Shown here: piece after piece, positions 35,371-44,073 of the stretch
Position numbering within the stretch: the stretch's first letter is position 1
Layout of the letters: the number at the start of each line of letters is the position of its first letter
Assembly (NCBI GenBank): GCA_934476515.1
Contig: CAKSNZ010000008.1
Location: 1-64,000 of the forward strand
Direction: 5' to 3'
Origin: an uncultured Ruminococcus sp.
GTDB taxonomy: Bacteria > Bacillota > Clostridia > Oscillospirales > Acutalibacteraceae
DNA length: 64,000 nucleotides
Notes under the pieces: model-generated
What the model was told of the DNA's origin: nothing
The model's database searches: none
What the model saw: the letters and a program-made list of their open reading frames with translations, nothing else
Position numbers and translations under genes: made by a program

Positions 35371-35466
35371 TTAGTTAGTTTCTGTTAAGTTTTGTGAGTT
35401 ATTACAGCAACAACATCGTCCACTGCCATAATTTATTCTGTTGTAAAAATAAAATTTTTCAGACAT
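35371..35466 (-). CDS. Poly-cysteine leader peptide, candidate cysteine-responsive attenuator
   Basis: A 31-codon frame in the metY leader, with ATG at 35466, GAGGT 8 nt upstream and a TAA stop at 35371-35373. Codons 18-21 are four consecutive Cys codons (TGT TGT TGC TGT), preceded by Tyr-Gly-Ser-Gly-Arg and followed by Asn-Asn-Ser-Gln. The stop lies 37 nt before the metY start. It sits about 50 nt downstream of the predicted transcription start. A Cys run directly before cysteine-synthesis genes is what a ribosome-stalling sensor of Cys-tRNA would need. Too short for ordinary gene callers; I infer the function from position and composition. Confidence 0.75.
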   Translation of the reverse strand: MSEKFYFYNRINYGSGRCCCCNNSQNLTETN

Positions 35467-35520
35467 AAATTTTTACCTCATTTCTTAATTACACATTTCC
35501 TATCTGTTTAGTGTGATTTG

Positions 35521-35549
35521 AATATATCATATTATTTCTGACTTGTCAA
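35521..35549 (-). promoter_or_regulatory. Promoter of the leader-metY-cysK operon
   Basis: On the minus strand TTGACA (35544-35549), an exact 17-nt spacer, and TATATT (35521-35526). Start is expected near 35514, giving a leader of about 180 nt that contains the poly-Cys frame. I saw no SAM-riboswitch or T-box pattern in the leader. Confidence 0.88.
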
Positions 35550-35575
35550 TAGTATTTTTTAAATTTCTTAAAAAA

Positions 35576-35606
35576 AATTACCACCCAATATTTTTGGATG
35601 GTAATT
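35576..35606 (-). terminator. Terminator of the metallophosphoesterase gene
   Basis: Stem AATTACCA / TGGTAATT continued past one mismatch by CCAA / TTGG, 5-nt loop, followed on the minus strand by seven T residues. It lies 25 nt after the stop at 35632. Confidence 0.9.
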
Positions 35607-35631
35607 ACAGATTTATTATTCTCTTACTGAA

Positions 35632-36741
35632 TTATTTATTAATATCCACAACAACATATTCAGCTACACAACCGGTCTTAAACTTAATTGACCAGTCCCC
35701 TATTCCCGAACTGACAATAAAGTCTGTGTTCTTTTCTCTTTCGTAGCCATATGTTTTGTCATTCATACCCAGCCATTCACCTGAATATGTAATAGGAATT
35801 AACTGTCCACCATGAGTATGACCTGATAGTACCAGGTCAACATTGGTATTCTTTTCTTCCTTATAGTGGTTAGGCTGATGGTCCAGCATAATTATATACT
35901 TATTGCAATCAAGGTTCTTTACAAGGTCCTTAGCACTTGCTCTTGTGCCACCCTTTTCTACCTCAGAATAATCCTGTCTGCCTACAATATAGAACTTATT
36001 ATTTAGAAGTACACTTTCATCCTCAAGAACCTTAACACCGTTTTTCTTTAGTTCTTTTGCTAAATCATTACCGTCATAGCCTCTGTATTCTTTGCCGTAG
36101 TAACCCTTATCGTGATTACCGTAAACAAAATACACACCATACTTTGTCTTAAACTTACTTAGTGCTTTACAAGACTGTATCATATCTTCCTTAGAAGTAT
36201 CATCATCAACAAAGTCACCTGTAATAACTACCACATCGGGATTTTCTTTATTCATAGTATCAACATACTGAGAAAATTCTTTATAGTGGAAAGTTGCACC
36301 AATATGAGAGTCTGAAAGTTGCACAATACGAAGTGAATTCATATCTTTCTCGGTAGTTAAGTTATAATCTGTAGCCACCACATTGTGAGCAAAGTACCAA
36401 CCGAATGTTAGATACACTGCTGTAAGTATCATAGCGATTATACCTTGGAAATAAAATTTAAAAGGCTTTTTCCTACACTTCTTAATAATAAAGAAAATAA
36501 AGTCAACAATAAGCCAAATCACAACTAAATGCATCAGCACAATAATACTGTTCATCATATTAAGAGTTAATGTTAAAACAGTAAACATAACAAGAATAAT
36601 TATGATAGAAAGTAGAATATTGAGAAATTTCTTGTTCATTGTGATTTTCTTCATAAATCTAAATTTATAAAATCTGCTGATTAAATAAACAAAACAGGCT
36701 ACTGCAAAAAGCAGAACAAAGCCAAATATTAACCCCCACAT
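35632..36741 (-). CDS. Membrane-anchored metallophosphoesterase (YkuE-like)
   Basis: A 369-residue protein with four N-terminal membrane helices (first ~125 residues) and a calcineurin-like phosphoesterase domain. Metal-binding motifs appear in order: LSDSHIG, VVITGDFVDDD, VYGNHDKGYYG, MLDHQPNHY and SGHTHGGQ. The catalytic part is predicted to face outward. Related proteins are called YkuE-like; the substrate may be a phospholipid or nucleotide but is not known. AAAAGGAG lies 8 nt before the ATG. It has its own promoter (36777-36805) and terminator. Confidence 0.9.
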   Translation of the reverse strand: MWGLIFGFVLLFAVACFVYLISRFYKFRFMKKITMNKKFLNILLSIIIILVMFTVLTLTLNMMNSIIVLMHLVVIWLIVDFIFFIIKKCRKKPFKFYFQGIIAMILTAVYLTFGWYFAHNVVATDYNLTTEKDMNSLRIVQLSDSHIGATFHYKEFSQYVDTMNKENPDVVVITGDFVDDDTSKEDMIQSCKALSKFKTKYGVYFVYGNHDKGYYGKEYRGYDGNDLAKELKKNGVKVLEDESVLLNNKFYIVGRQDYSEVEKGGTRASAKDLVKNLDCNKYIIMLDHQPNHYKEEKNTNVDLVLSGHTHGGQLIPITYSGEWLGMNDKTYGYEREKNTDFIVSSGIGDWSIKFKTGCVAEYVVVDINK

Positions 36742-36776
36742 AATAAACTCCTTTTCTGTAAAAAACTTTAGGTAAA

Positions 36777-36805
36777 ATCATAACAGAATAAATCCCAATT
36801 TGCAA
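36777..36805 (-). promoter_or_regulatory. Proximal promoter of the metallophosphoesterase gene
   Basis: On the minus strand TTGCAA (36800-36805), a 17-nt spacer, and TATGAT (36777-36782), about 35 nt before the start codon. Confidence 0.65.
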
Positions 36806-36845
36806 CAAAAAATTTCTTTTAAAACATTTACATCTACACAAAAGA

Positions 36846-36930
36846 GAGATGGCTGTGATAGAGGGTATCACAGCCATGAAGGGTATAAAAACAAATAACT
36901 TAGTTGTACTCAAATAATACTTTCATTTCA
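36846..36930 (-). ncRNA. Candidate small RNA or attenuated leader
   Basis: A good minus-strand promoter, TTTACA (36959-36964), 16-nt spacer, TATAAT (36937-36942), fires into a region without a credible gene. About 55 nt downstream is a perfect 12-bp GC-containing hairpin ATGGCTGTGATA / TATCACAGCCAT (36849-36877), followed by CTCTCTTTTG on the minus strand. Together they outline an ~85-nt transcript. It could be a free RNA or an attenuated long leader of the metallophosphoesterase gene. Confidence 0.45.
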
Positions 36931-37015
36931 GCGTCCATTATAGCACAAAAAATGTTTTTGTAAATACAAATGGTAAAAATGATAGCTTTTTTGTCCAAAA
37001 CGATTTATTTTTTTG

Positions 37016-37044
37016 CTGACAAATTAAAACAAATTATGTATAAT
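37016..37044 (+). promoter_or_regulatory. Promoter of the LytTR regulator gene
   Basis: CTGACA (37016-37021), a 17-nt spacer, and TATAAT (37039-37044), 21 nt before the ATG at 37066, which has AAGGAGAGG upstream. Confidence 0.8.
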
Positions 37045-37065
37045 AGTATTAAGGAGAGGATAATT

Positions 37066-37791
37066 ATGATAAACCTTTTAATTTGTGATGATGATGTAAA
37101 AAGCACTGACAGCATTACTAAGCTGATAAGGGAATTCGAAAGCAAAAACGATGTTGAATTTAATATTGAAGTGGAAAATGACAGCACTAAGGTTTCTTTA
37201 GAAAAAAACAGATACGACATTGCTATTGTAGATGTTGAGATGCCTAACAAATCAGGACTTTTACTTGCTCAAGATATAAGAAGGGCTAACGAGGACTCTA
37301 TAATTATTGTAATAACTTCTCATATGATTTATCTAGACAGTGCAATGGATATTCAAGCCTTTAGATTCTTAACAAAGCCTGTTGAAGAAGATAGATTTGA
37401 CCTTAACTTTAAAAAGGCTATACAATATTATCAAACATTATTCAAAGAGATTTTTGTTGAGGAAAACGGAAAGGTGTATAAAATTAAAAGTGTTGATATT
37501 CTCTATATTGAAAATATTAAGCATGGTTCTAATGTAGTTACCAAAACCAGAACATATAGAACAAACAAAAAGCCTTCCGAATGGGAAAAAATTATTGACC
37601 AGCCTAATTTCTTTGTACGTTCTCACAGAAGCTACACTGTTAACCTACAGAACATAATTTATTTTGATAAGAATATTATCTCATTTACCAGAGGCAGAGG
37701 TAATGAGCCTATTTCATTACCTTGTGTTAGCCAAAGAAAATATCAAAACTTCAGAAAAGCATTTTTTGATTTTGCCGGTCAGCTTGTTTAA
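37066..37791 (+). CDS. LytTR-family response regulator
   Basis: A 241-residue regulator with a receiver domain (ICDDD near the N-terminus, acceptor Asp in IAIVDVEMPNKSG at about residue 57, conserved FLTKPVEED) and a C-terminal LytTR DNA-binding domain (about 140-241, with SVDILYIENIKHGSNVV and FFVRSHRSYTVNLQNI). AgrA/LytR-type regulators often control peptide signalling or cell-surface functions. No histidine kinase lies beside it, so its partner is elsewhere. The longer open frame upstream overlaps the promoter and is not used; AAGGAGAGG before the ATG at 37066 sets the start. Confidence 0.93.
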   Translation: MINLLICDDDVKSTDSITKLIREFESKNDVEFNIEVENDSTKVSLEKNRYDIAIVDVEMPNKSGLLLAQDIRRANEDSIIIVITSHMIYLDSAMDIQAFRFLTKPVEEDRFDLNFKKAIQYYQTLFKEIFVEENGKVYKIKSVDILYIENIKHGSNVVTKTRTYRTNKKPSEWEKIIDQPNFFVRSHRSYTVNLQNIIYFDKNIISFTRGRGNEPISLPCVSQRKYQNFRKAFFDFAGQLV

Positions 37792-37813
37792 ACAAATTTT
37801 ATTTACAAAAGTT

Positions 37814-37840
37814 TCAGCGTGTATTTTATATACACGCTGA
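37814..37840. terminator. Bidirectional terminator between LytTR gene and surface-protein operon
   Basis: Perfect 11-bp stem TCAGCGTGTAT / ATACACGCTGA with a TTTAT loop, followed by TTTTTTATG on the plus strand. It lies between convergent stops at 37791 and 37851. Confidence 0.9.
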
Positions 37841-37850
37841 TTTTTTATGC

Positions 37851-40800
37851 TTATTTAACTGTTACAATACACTTTGCCTTTTTCTTGCCATCCTTTGTTG
37901 TAACGATAATGGTAGTTTTTCCTGCTTTCTTCCCTACCACTTTACCTTTACTGTTTACTGTGGCAACTTTCTTATTACTTGAAGTAAATGTTACTGACTT
38001 CATATTTGCATTAGTAGGAAGTACAGTAGCCCTTAAAATAAAAGACTTGCCTTTCTTTATAGTTTTATTTTTTGCTGAAAGTTTAACTGACACTACCTTT
38101 TGGATAACAGTTACCTTACAAGTAGCTTTAACCTTACTGTCAGCTTTAGAACTTGCAGTAATAATACAAGTACCCTTTGAAACAGTAGTTACCTTACCTT
38201 TACTATCTACCTTTGCTACCTTTGGATTAGATGACTTCCAAACAACACCTTTAGAACTTGCATTAGTTGGAGTAACAGTAGCTTTTAGTACAGTAGCAGT
38301 GTTTTTATTATACTTAGTCAGCACAATATTCTTTTTGTTAAGTGTTAACTTAGTAGGGTTTACTACAGTAGGAGTTGTAGTTGATGGAGTTGTTGGAGCT
38401 TCAATATCGAAAAATCTAAATAGCTTTACTTCTTGTGTTAGCTTTTCTGCTGTTGAGCCTTTGTAACCTGTAATGTCAATTATACCCTTTCTATAAAAAT
38501 ATTCGCCATTATCACTTGTAACATATCCTATAGAATTAAGTTTTAAATCAACATTTCTGTTTAGACAAGTAACTCTCCTTAATTGTTTACAATCCAGAAA
38601 AGCTAATACGGCTACATCTTCTACAGAAGTATCCAAAACTATCTTTTTCAATCCTGTTCCTTTAAAAGCATACCTACCTATTTTCTTAACATTCTCAAGG
38701 GTAACATCCTCAAGTGATGAACAATTATAAAATGTACTGTCTGATAACTCAGAAATACTGTATGGGATTACTGCTTTCTTTAGTGATGTACAATTAGTGA
38801 ACACACCTGTTCCCAACTTTGTAACAGAGTCAGGAATAGAGATTTCTTCAAGACTTGTACAACCGTAAAAGGCTTTGGAATTAATAGTCTTTATAGAGTC
38901 AGAAAACTCAACTGACTTTATACCTTTATTTTTGTAGAAAAGTTCATCAGAAAGTGACTCAACACCATCTTGGAAAATAACCTTCTCTAAGTTATCGGCA
39001 CGTGTAAAAGCACCCTTTGAAAAAGAAGTAATACCGTTTGGTACAGTATATGTTTTGCTTGTTCTACCGGCAGGGTATAGCATTAACTTTGTCTTTTCTT
39101 TATTTACAAGAATACCGTTTATATCGGTATAAACAGAGTTGTTACTGTCAACATAAATTCCACCTAATGAAGAACAGTTATCAAAAATTCTAATACCTAT
39201 TGATTTAATAGTGTATGGAATATACACTTCTTCAAGTGAAGTACAATTTTTAAATAATGACTTACCTAAGCCGGTAATATTCTCATCAATAACCATTGAT
39301 TTCAGTGATTTACAATTATAAAACAAACCATCATTTAAATATGTAACGTTCTTAGGAATATTGAATTCTTTAACAGACTTACAATTTGAAAAAGCATAAC
39401 TTCCAATACTTGAAACTGACTCAGGTAAAATTATTTCTTTTAGTGACTTACAATTATAAAATGCATCTTCACCTATCTTTGTAACACCAAAAGGAATATT
39501 AACATTTTCAAGAGAAGAACAGTTATAAAATGCTCTGTATTTTATTTCTGTAATAGAATTAAGTTTAGGGATCTTCTTTAAATTGGTACAACCCATAAAT
39601 GATTTTTCGCCTATATAATTTATATCACTTGAAAATTCAATTTCTTTTAAATAGGTGTCATTATAAAAAGCACTGTTTGGAATTTGAGTCACTGTATCAG
39701 GCAAAATAATTTTCTCTATATTGTAATATTTATAGTTACTTGCAAAATTATATTCAAGAAAATTATATGAAACTTTAGTTACCTTATAGCCGTAAATTTC
39801 AGATAGTACATTCAGACTAGGCTTTTCTGCAAAAATATTCATATTGAATTTTGTAATTTCTGCTGTACCGTCTGACAATACCTTGAAGTCATACAAATCA
39901 TATTCAGGGTTTGGCTTATATTCTTTTCCACTTTTAATATCAACAAAAGGAATACTGCAATGGTTAGCATATTTATGAATATTAGAGCCATAATCACCAT
40001 AGATTACAAAGTTAGTGTTTCTGCTAACGTCATAATAATCATAAGTATCTTCCTTATAATAACCCAATGACTTTTGGTTATAATCAATTTCAAAATCATC
40101 TTTATCTCTACAATAAACCTTTTCAAGGTTAATAGCGTTTAAAAATCCTGCACCCTCAACAATACCTTCTACTGATTTAGGAATAGTATAGGAGGTATCC
40201 TTTCTGCCAACAGGATAATAGAGTATTATGCTACGTAAACACAGTACACCCTCAACATCTCTATAAAATTTATTGTCATTTGATACAAAAACATTTTGCA
40301 TATTAGTTGAATAGGTAAAAGCAAATTTGTTTATATCGGTAACACCACTGCCTATATGTACAGTTTCCAAGGTTTTGGACTTAAACTTACAAGAGATATT
40401 CTTGTAGCTATCAGGAATTGTCAGTTCCTTAATGTTGTTATTATACTTTAAAATATCTTCACCGATACCTACAACAGTTTTGCCATCTAGAGTTTCAGGT
40501 AAAGTAACACTTTCTTCTTCACCATAAGCCTCTACCAAAGTTGCCTCATTATTTTCATCAAGTGTATAAACATAGTTATCTGCATAATATTTTTTCTGTT
40601 CAGTAGGCTGATACTTTTCAGCTACATTTACCTTAGTGTCCTTGCTTATAGTCATAATAGGTCTAACACCAACGCAGTAGCTGTCAGGAGCAACATAATA
40701 ATAATAGTCACTTGTTGATTTATAATCGGCAACATAACCCTTACTGTCAATACTGTTTATCCAACTGTAGCTATCATATCCGTTACATCTTGCATAAGCA

Positions 40801-41555
40801 GTTGAAGGTGTATTGTCCATTGTGAAAGTATCACTTTCATATTCTGATTTAGTAGGAATCCATAACTTATCTGTGGCATAGTCATAATCCTTATTATCAG
40901 TTTGGTTAAGTTGGTTGTGGTGCTTTGTAGAATTAATCACTGACTTTTCATCATCACTAAAAGCAATAGAATAAAACTTTTCATTTAACCAATTACGCAA
41001 ATAGGACTCATTCCATGATTGATATAACTTTACCCTATCATATATAGAAGTATCAAGGTTTCTTTCTGCAAGTACAGTTACATCGTCACCCTTAATACTT
41101 ATAACTTTCCACTTGATAGGTTCATATGTAAACCAATAAGCCTCATCAATCTTGTAAGTACCTGTTCTTGAAATATAACCATATTGGGCTTCAGTGGCAG
41201 TACCGTAACTTCTTGGAATAGCATTTTCGGCATATACCTTTCTGTACTTAACTCCATTATAAGTAACATCGGCATATCCCATATTTACTTCACCATAATT
41301 ATCTACATAACCATAGCTTATCAGAGGTGCATCAATAGCATTTAGCTCACTTAGTAACTGAGTGCCTATAACCCTCTTTTGAGGATAAGAACCAAATTCT
41401 ATAATATCACCTACATTTAAATTCTTGGTTTCTTCCTTAACTGTTTCGGTAGTGTTACCTGAGCTTTCCTCACCGTTTACAGAGGAAGGAACAGTTGTAA
41501 CAATACTGATTGACATTAAAAGTGCCAACAAAACCGAAAAACTCTTTTTTAACAT
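37851..41555 (-). CDS. Large secreted surface protein: DUF6273, BspA-type leucine-rich repeats, two Big_2 domains
   Basis: A 1234-residue secreted protein. Residues 1-30 are a signal peptide (LKKSFSVLLALLMSISIVTTV). Residues ~45-310 match DUF6273 (IIEFGSYPQ..., NWLNEKFYSIAFSDDEKSVI, KLWIPTKSEYES). About 340-1050 are BspA/LRR_5 repeats of ~23 residues (AFYNCSSLENVNIPFGVTKIG pattern). The C-terminus has two bacterial Ig-like (Big_2) domains (WKSSNPKVAKVDSKGKVT; TSSNKKVATVNSKGKVV). No LPXTG or dockerin is visible, so Ig domains or another means may hold it at the surface. AGGAGGG lies 8 nt before the ATG. Last gene of an ECF-sigma operon; adhesion is the usual suggestion for such repeats. Confidence 0.88.
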   Translation of the reverse strand: MLKKSFSVLLALLMSISIVTTVPSSVNGEESSGNTTETVKEETKNLNVGDIIEFGSYPQKRVIGTQLLSELNAIDAPLISYGYVDNYGEVNMGYADVTYNGVKYRKVYAENAIPRSYGTATEAQYGYISRTGTYKIDEAYWFTYEPIKWKVISIKGDDVTVLAERNLDTSIYDRVKLYQSWNESYLRNWLNEKFYSIAFSDDEKSVINSTKHHNQLNQTDNKDYDYATDKLWIPTKSEYESDTFTMDNTPSTAYARCNGYDSYSWINSIDSKGYVADYKSTSDYYYYVAPDSYCVGVRPIMTISKDTKVNVAEKYQPTEQKKYYADNYVYTLDENNEATLVEAYGEEESVTLPETLDGKTVVGIGEDILKYNNNIKELTIPDSYKNISCKFKSKTLETVHIGSGVTDINKFAFTYSTNMQNVFVSNDNKFYRDVEGVLCLRSIILYYPVGRKDTSYTIPKSVEGIVEGAGFLNAINLEKVYCRDKDDFEIDYNQKSLGYYKEDTYDYYDVSRNTNFVIYGDYGSNIHKYANHCSIPFVDIKSGKEYKPNPEYDLYDFKVLSDGTAEITKFNMNIFAEKPSLNVLSEIYGYKVTKVSYNFLEYNFASNYKYYNIEKIILPDTVTQIPNSAFYNDTYLKEIEFSSDINYIGEKSFMGCTNLKKIPKLNSITEIKYRAFYNCSSLENVNIPFGVTKIGEDAFYNCKSLKEIILPESVSSIGSYAFSNCKSVKEFNIPKNVTYLNDGLFYNCKSLKSMVIDENITGLGKSLFKNCTSLEEVYIPYTIKSIGIRIFDNCSSLGGIYVDSNNSVYTDINGILVNKEKTKLMLYPAGRTSKTYTVPNGITSFSKGAFTRADNLEKVIFQDGVESLSDELFYKNKGIKSVEFSDSIKTINSKAFYGCTSLEEISIPDSVTKLGTGVFTNCTSLKKAVIPYSISELSDSTFYNCSSLEDVTLENVKKIGRYAFKGTGLKKIVLDTSVEDVAVLAFLDCKQLRRVTCLNRNVDLKLNSIGYVTSDNGEYFYRKGIIDITGYKGSTAEKLTQEVKLFRFFDIEAPTTPSTTTPTVVNPTKLTLNKKNIVLTKYNKNTATVLKATVTPTNASSKGVVWKSSNPKVAKVDSKGKVTTVSKGTCIITASSKADSKVKATCKVTVIQKVVSVKLSAKNKTIKKGKSFILRATVLPTNANMKSVTFTSSNKKVATVNSKGKVVGKKAGKTTIIVTTKDGKKKAKCIVTVK

Positions 41556-41567
41556 AACTATTCCCTC

Positions 41568-44060
41568 CTACTTTACAACAACAGTTAAAGGCAACACCTT
41601 TACACCGTTAACCTTAATTTTTAATGTTGATTTACCTTTCTTCATACCTTTAATTTTTAATGTTGAAGAATTTTTATTTCCCATAACCTTTGCATACTTA
41701 CTGTTTACAAATTGGTTGCTAACCTTATCTGCTTTACCATAAATCTTTATTGTAGCTGTTTTACCTTTCTTAACTAATACAGTAGATTTACTTAGCTTTG
41801 GTGATGACTCTACAGTAAGTTTATACACAATCTCAATGTTGTAGTCATATTTTGCAACAATATTTGTTGTACCCTTTTGAAGTGCAGTTATCTTGCCGTC
41901 TTTTACTGTAGCAACTTTTGTATCAGAACTTTTCCAGCTGAGAGGCTTTCCGTAATTCATTAAAAGCTGAATATCATCTCCGGCTCTCATTTGCAATGTT
42001 TTGTTTCTTTCAATTACAGGAGGCAAAGTCTTTACATCAACAAACTTAATATTATGACTGTTAGCATAGGACTCTGTAGTAGAATTCTTAAAGCCTATTA
42101 AAGTTACCTTATCTGTTGGATAAAAGGCATTGTTCTCAATTTCAGTAACTGTCTGTGGTACATTGTAATACATTTGTTTTGCATTATAAAATGCTCCATA
42201 GCCTATAGAAGTTACACCATAAGGAATTGTAATTTTCTCAAGGGAAGTACAATTATAAAACATTTTAGGACTAATCTTCTTAAGTGACTTTGGAATATTT
42301 ATATTAATAAGTGATGTGCAATTATTAAAGGCACTGTCCCCTACTGTTGTTACCTTGTCACCAATCTTAAAATCAGTAAGACTTGTATTGTTGTAAAAAG
42401 CCTTTTTACCGATTTCTACAACATTGTTGCCACCTACTACGTCAGTTAAAGCAGTATTATCAGCAAAAGCATTTTCACCGATATTAGTTATATTGTCACC
42501 TAAAGTAACCTTTTCATTTCTTTTACATCCGGCAAATGAATATCTGCCAACTTCTTTTACATTATTATTAAGGGTAACATCAGCAAGTTTCTTACAATTA
42601 TAAAATGAATAATCCCCTAATGTGGTTAAGTTATTTCCCATATTAAATGAGGTTAAACTTTGGCAATTATAAAATGCACTGTTCTCTATATTTTTCAATG
42701 AGCTATAGTCACCGTTAACATTTAAAAGGTAGCAATTTTGAAAAGCATTTTTACATATGGTTTCAAGATTTTTTCCGAAAGTAATATTTCTCAATAAACC
42801 ACAATTTGAAAAAGCAAATTCATCAATCTTTACTACACTGTCAGGCAACTTAATTGACTCCAAAGAATAACAATTATAAAATCCATAATCACAAATATAT
42901 TGCAAAGTATTTGGAAGATTGATTTCAGTTAATTTTTTATTGGCCAATGCCCAGTTACCGATACTAACTGTACCATCCTTTACTGTAAGGCTATCGGTGC
43001 TATTGCCCTTTAGTTTATAAAGAGTTTTGCCAATATAGATAGGGCCATCTTCTTTAGATTTTTCCCACTTTGTATTTGCGAAACATCCACTTCCTGTAGA
43101 AATAACATTATCCCCACCAATAACAGTTTCAAGATTTTTCAAACCATTACACATTCTTGTAGGAATTGTCTGAACCTTATCCCCTATTTCTACTGTAGAT
43201 ATATTTTTGCAACCGGATAAAAATTCCATTTGATAATCTGTTAGATTTATTGCATCATAATTTAATTTTTTAATACCTTGACAATTAGTAAATACACCAT
43301 TATCAATTTTTGTAAGACTTTCAGGTAGATTAATTTCTTCCAGAGATGTACAGTTATAAAAATTCCAATATTTTATTGTAGTCAGACTTGATGGTAGCTT
43401 TATACTTTTCAAGCCGGTACAACCTTCGAAAGTTTCAAAATCTAACATTTGTAAATTATCAGGTAATTTTACCGATGTTAAATTTTTACATCCTCTAAAA
43501 ACCTCTGATTGAATAACTGTGTCACTTCCTAAGAATTCTACTGTTTTCAATGACTTACAATTTTTAAAGGCTTTATATTCAACTGTTTCAACATTTTTAC
43601 CGATAACTACATTTTCCAAAGAACTGTTATTCTCAAAAATACAATCGTCAATATATTTTACATTATCCTGCAAAATCAAATTTTTAAGTGAACTTGAACT
43701 GTTATATACTTTACCGATTTTTTCAGTATCAGTATAAATTGTTTCTAGATTTCTTGCAGACATAAACTCATCAAAATCAATATAAACAATAGTATTTGGT
43801 ATGTAGATAGTTTTTACATTATCACCAAACAAACCATGATAAAGTTCATCTACTACCATATTATCAATAGTTTCAGGAATACGACATTCCTCTATATCTA
43901 ATAAATACTTAAGAAGTTTGATTTTTCCATCTTCTTTAACTTCATATTCAAAAATAGTATTGTTATATGTTCCGGGTCTTTTTTTACTAACTGCTGAAAA
44001 AGTTTGTACAACAGAAAAAATCATCAATAAACTTAAAATCACACTTACATATTTTTTCAT
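41568..44060 (-). CDS. Secreted BspA-type leucine-rich repeat protein with Ig-like C-terminus
   Basis: An 830-residue protein with a signal peptide (KKYVSVILSLLMIFSVVQTF), then about 25 LRR_5/BspA repeats from residue 60 to 660 (FYNCTSLEEINLPESLTKID pattern). A Big_2-like domain follows (WKSSDTKVATVKDGKITALQKGTTNIV, about 695-745), and then an ~80-residue C-terminal domain (SKSTVLVKKGKTATIKIYGKA...NSKYAKV...IKGMKKGKSTLKIKVNG). That last domain is shared with the next upstream gene product. AAAGGAGGG lies 7 nt before the ATG, and its stop is 12 nt before the start of the 1234-residue protein. The role is probably surface binding. Confidence 0.88.
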   Translation of the reverse strand: MKKYVSVILSLLMIFSVVQTFSAVSKKRPGTYNNTIFEYEVKEDGKIKLLKYLLDIEECRIPETIDNMVVDELYHGLFGDNVKTIYIPNTIVYIDFDEFMSARNLETIYTDTEKIGKVYNSSSSLKNLILQDNVKYIDDCIFENNSSLENVVIGKNVETVEYKAFKNCKSLKTVEFLGSDTVIQSEVFRGCKNLTSVKLPDNLQMLDFETFEGCTGLKSIKLPSSLTTIKYWNFYNCTSLEEINLPESLTKIDNGVFTNCQGIKKLNYDAINLTDYQMEFLSGCKNISTVEIGDKVQTIPTRMCNGLKNLETVIGGDNVISTGSGCFANTKWEKSKEDGPIYIGKTLYKLKGNSTDSLTVKDGTVSIGNWALANKKLTEINLPNTLQYICDYGFYNCYSLESIKLPDSVVKIDEFAFSNCGLLRNITFGKNLETICKNAFQNCYLLNVNGDYSSLKNIENSAFYNCQSLTSFNMGNNLTTLGDYSFYNCKKLADVTLNNNVKEVGRYSFAGCKRNEKVTLGDNITNIGENAFADNTALTDVVGGNNVVEIGKKAFYNNTSLTDFKIGDKVTTVGDSAFNNCTSLININIPKSLKKISPKMFYNCTSLEKITIPYGVTSIGYGAFYNAKQMYYNVPQTVTEIENNAFYPTDKVTLIGFKNSTTESYANSHNIKFVDVKTLPPVIERNKTLQMRAGDDIQLLMNYGKPLSWKSSDTKVATVKDGKITALQKGTTNIVAKYDYNIEIVYKLTVESSPKLSKSTVLVKKGKTATIKIYGKADKVSNQFVNSKYAKVMGNKNSSTLKIKGMKKGKSTLKIKVNGVKVLPLTVVVK

Positions 44061-44073
44061 TATTTTCCCTCCT

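Noticed and set aside
35334..35514. SAM riboswitch or T-box in the metY leader
   Set aside because: The leader is short and AT-rich, without the conserved GC-rich junction of SAM riboswitches or the T-box sequence; the poly-Cys frame explains it better.
36665..36913. Minus-strand frame of 82 codons across the hairpin region upstream of the metallophosphoesterase
   Set aside because: It includes a perfect hairpin and two promoters, has no ribosome binding site and no recognisable protein features.
37819..38466. Long open frame (about 215 codons) on the plus strand opposite the Ig-like domains of the surface protein
   Set aside because: It is a mirror of a long, low-complexity coding region on the minus strand; composition is unnatural (Thr/Val/Phe-rich), there is no ribosome binding site, and the minus-strand protein has clear domains.
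38600..43900. Regular short DNA repeats (such as ACAATTATAAAATG) considered as a CRISPR or satellite array
   Set aside because: They are the codons of BspA leucine-rich repeats (FYNC..L), with irregular spacing and full coding continuity; no cas genes.
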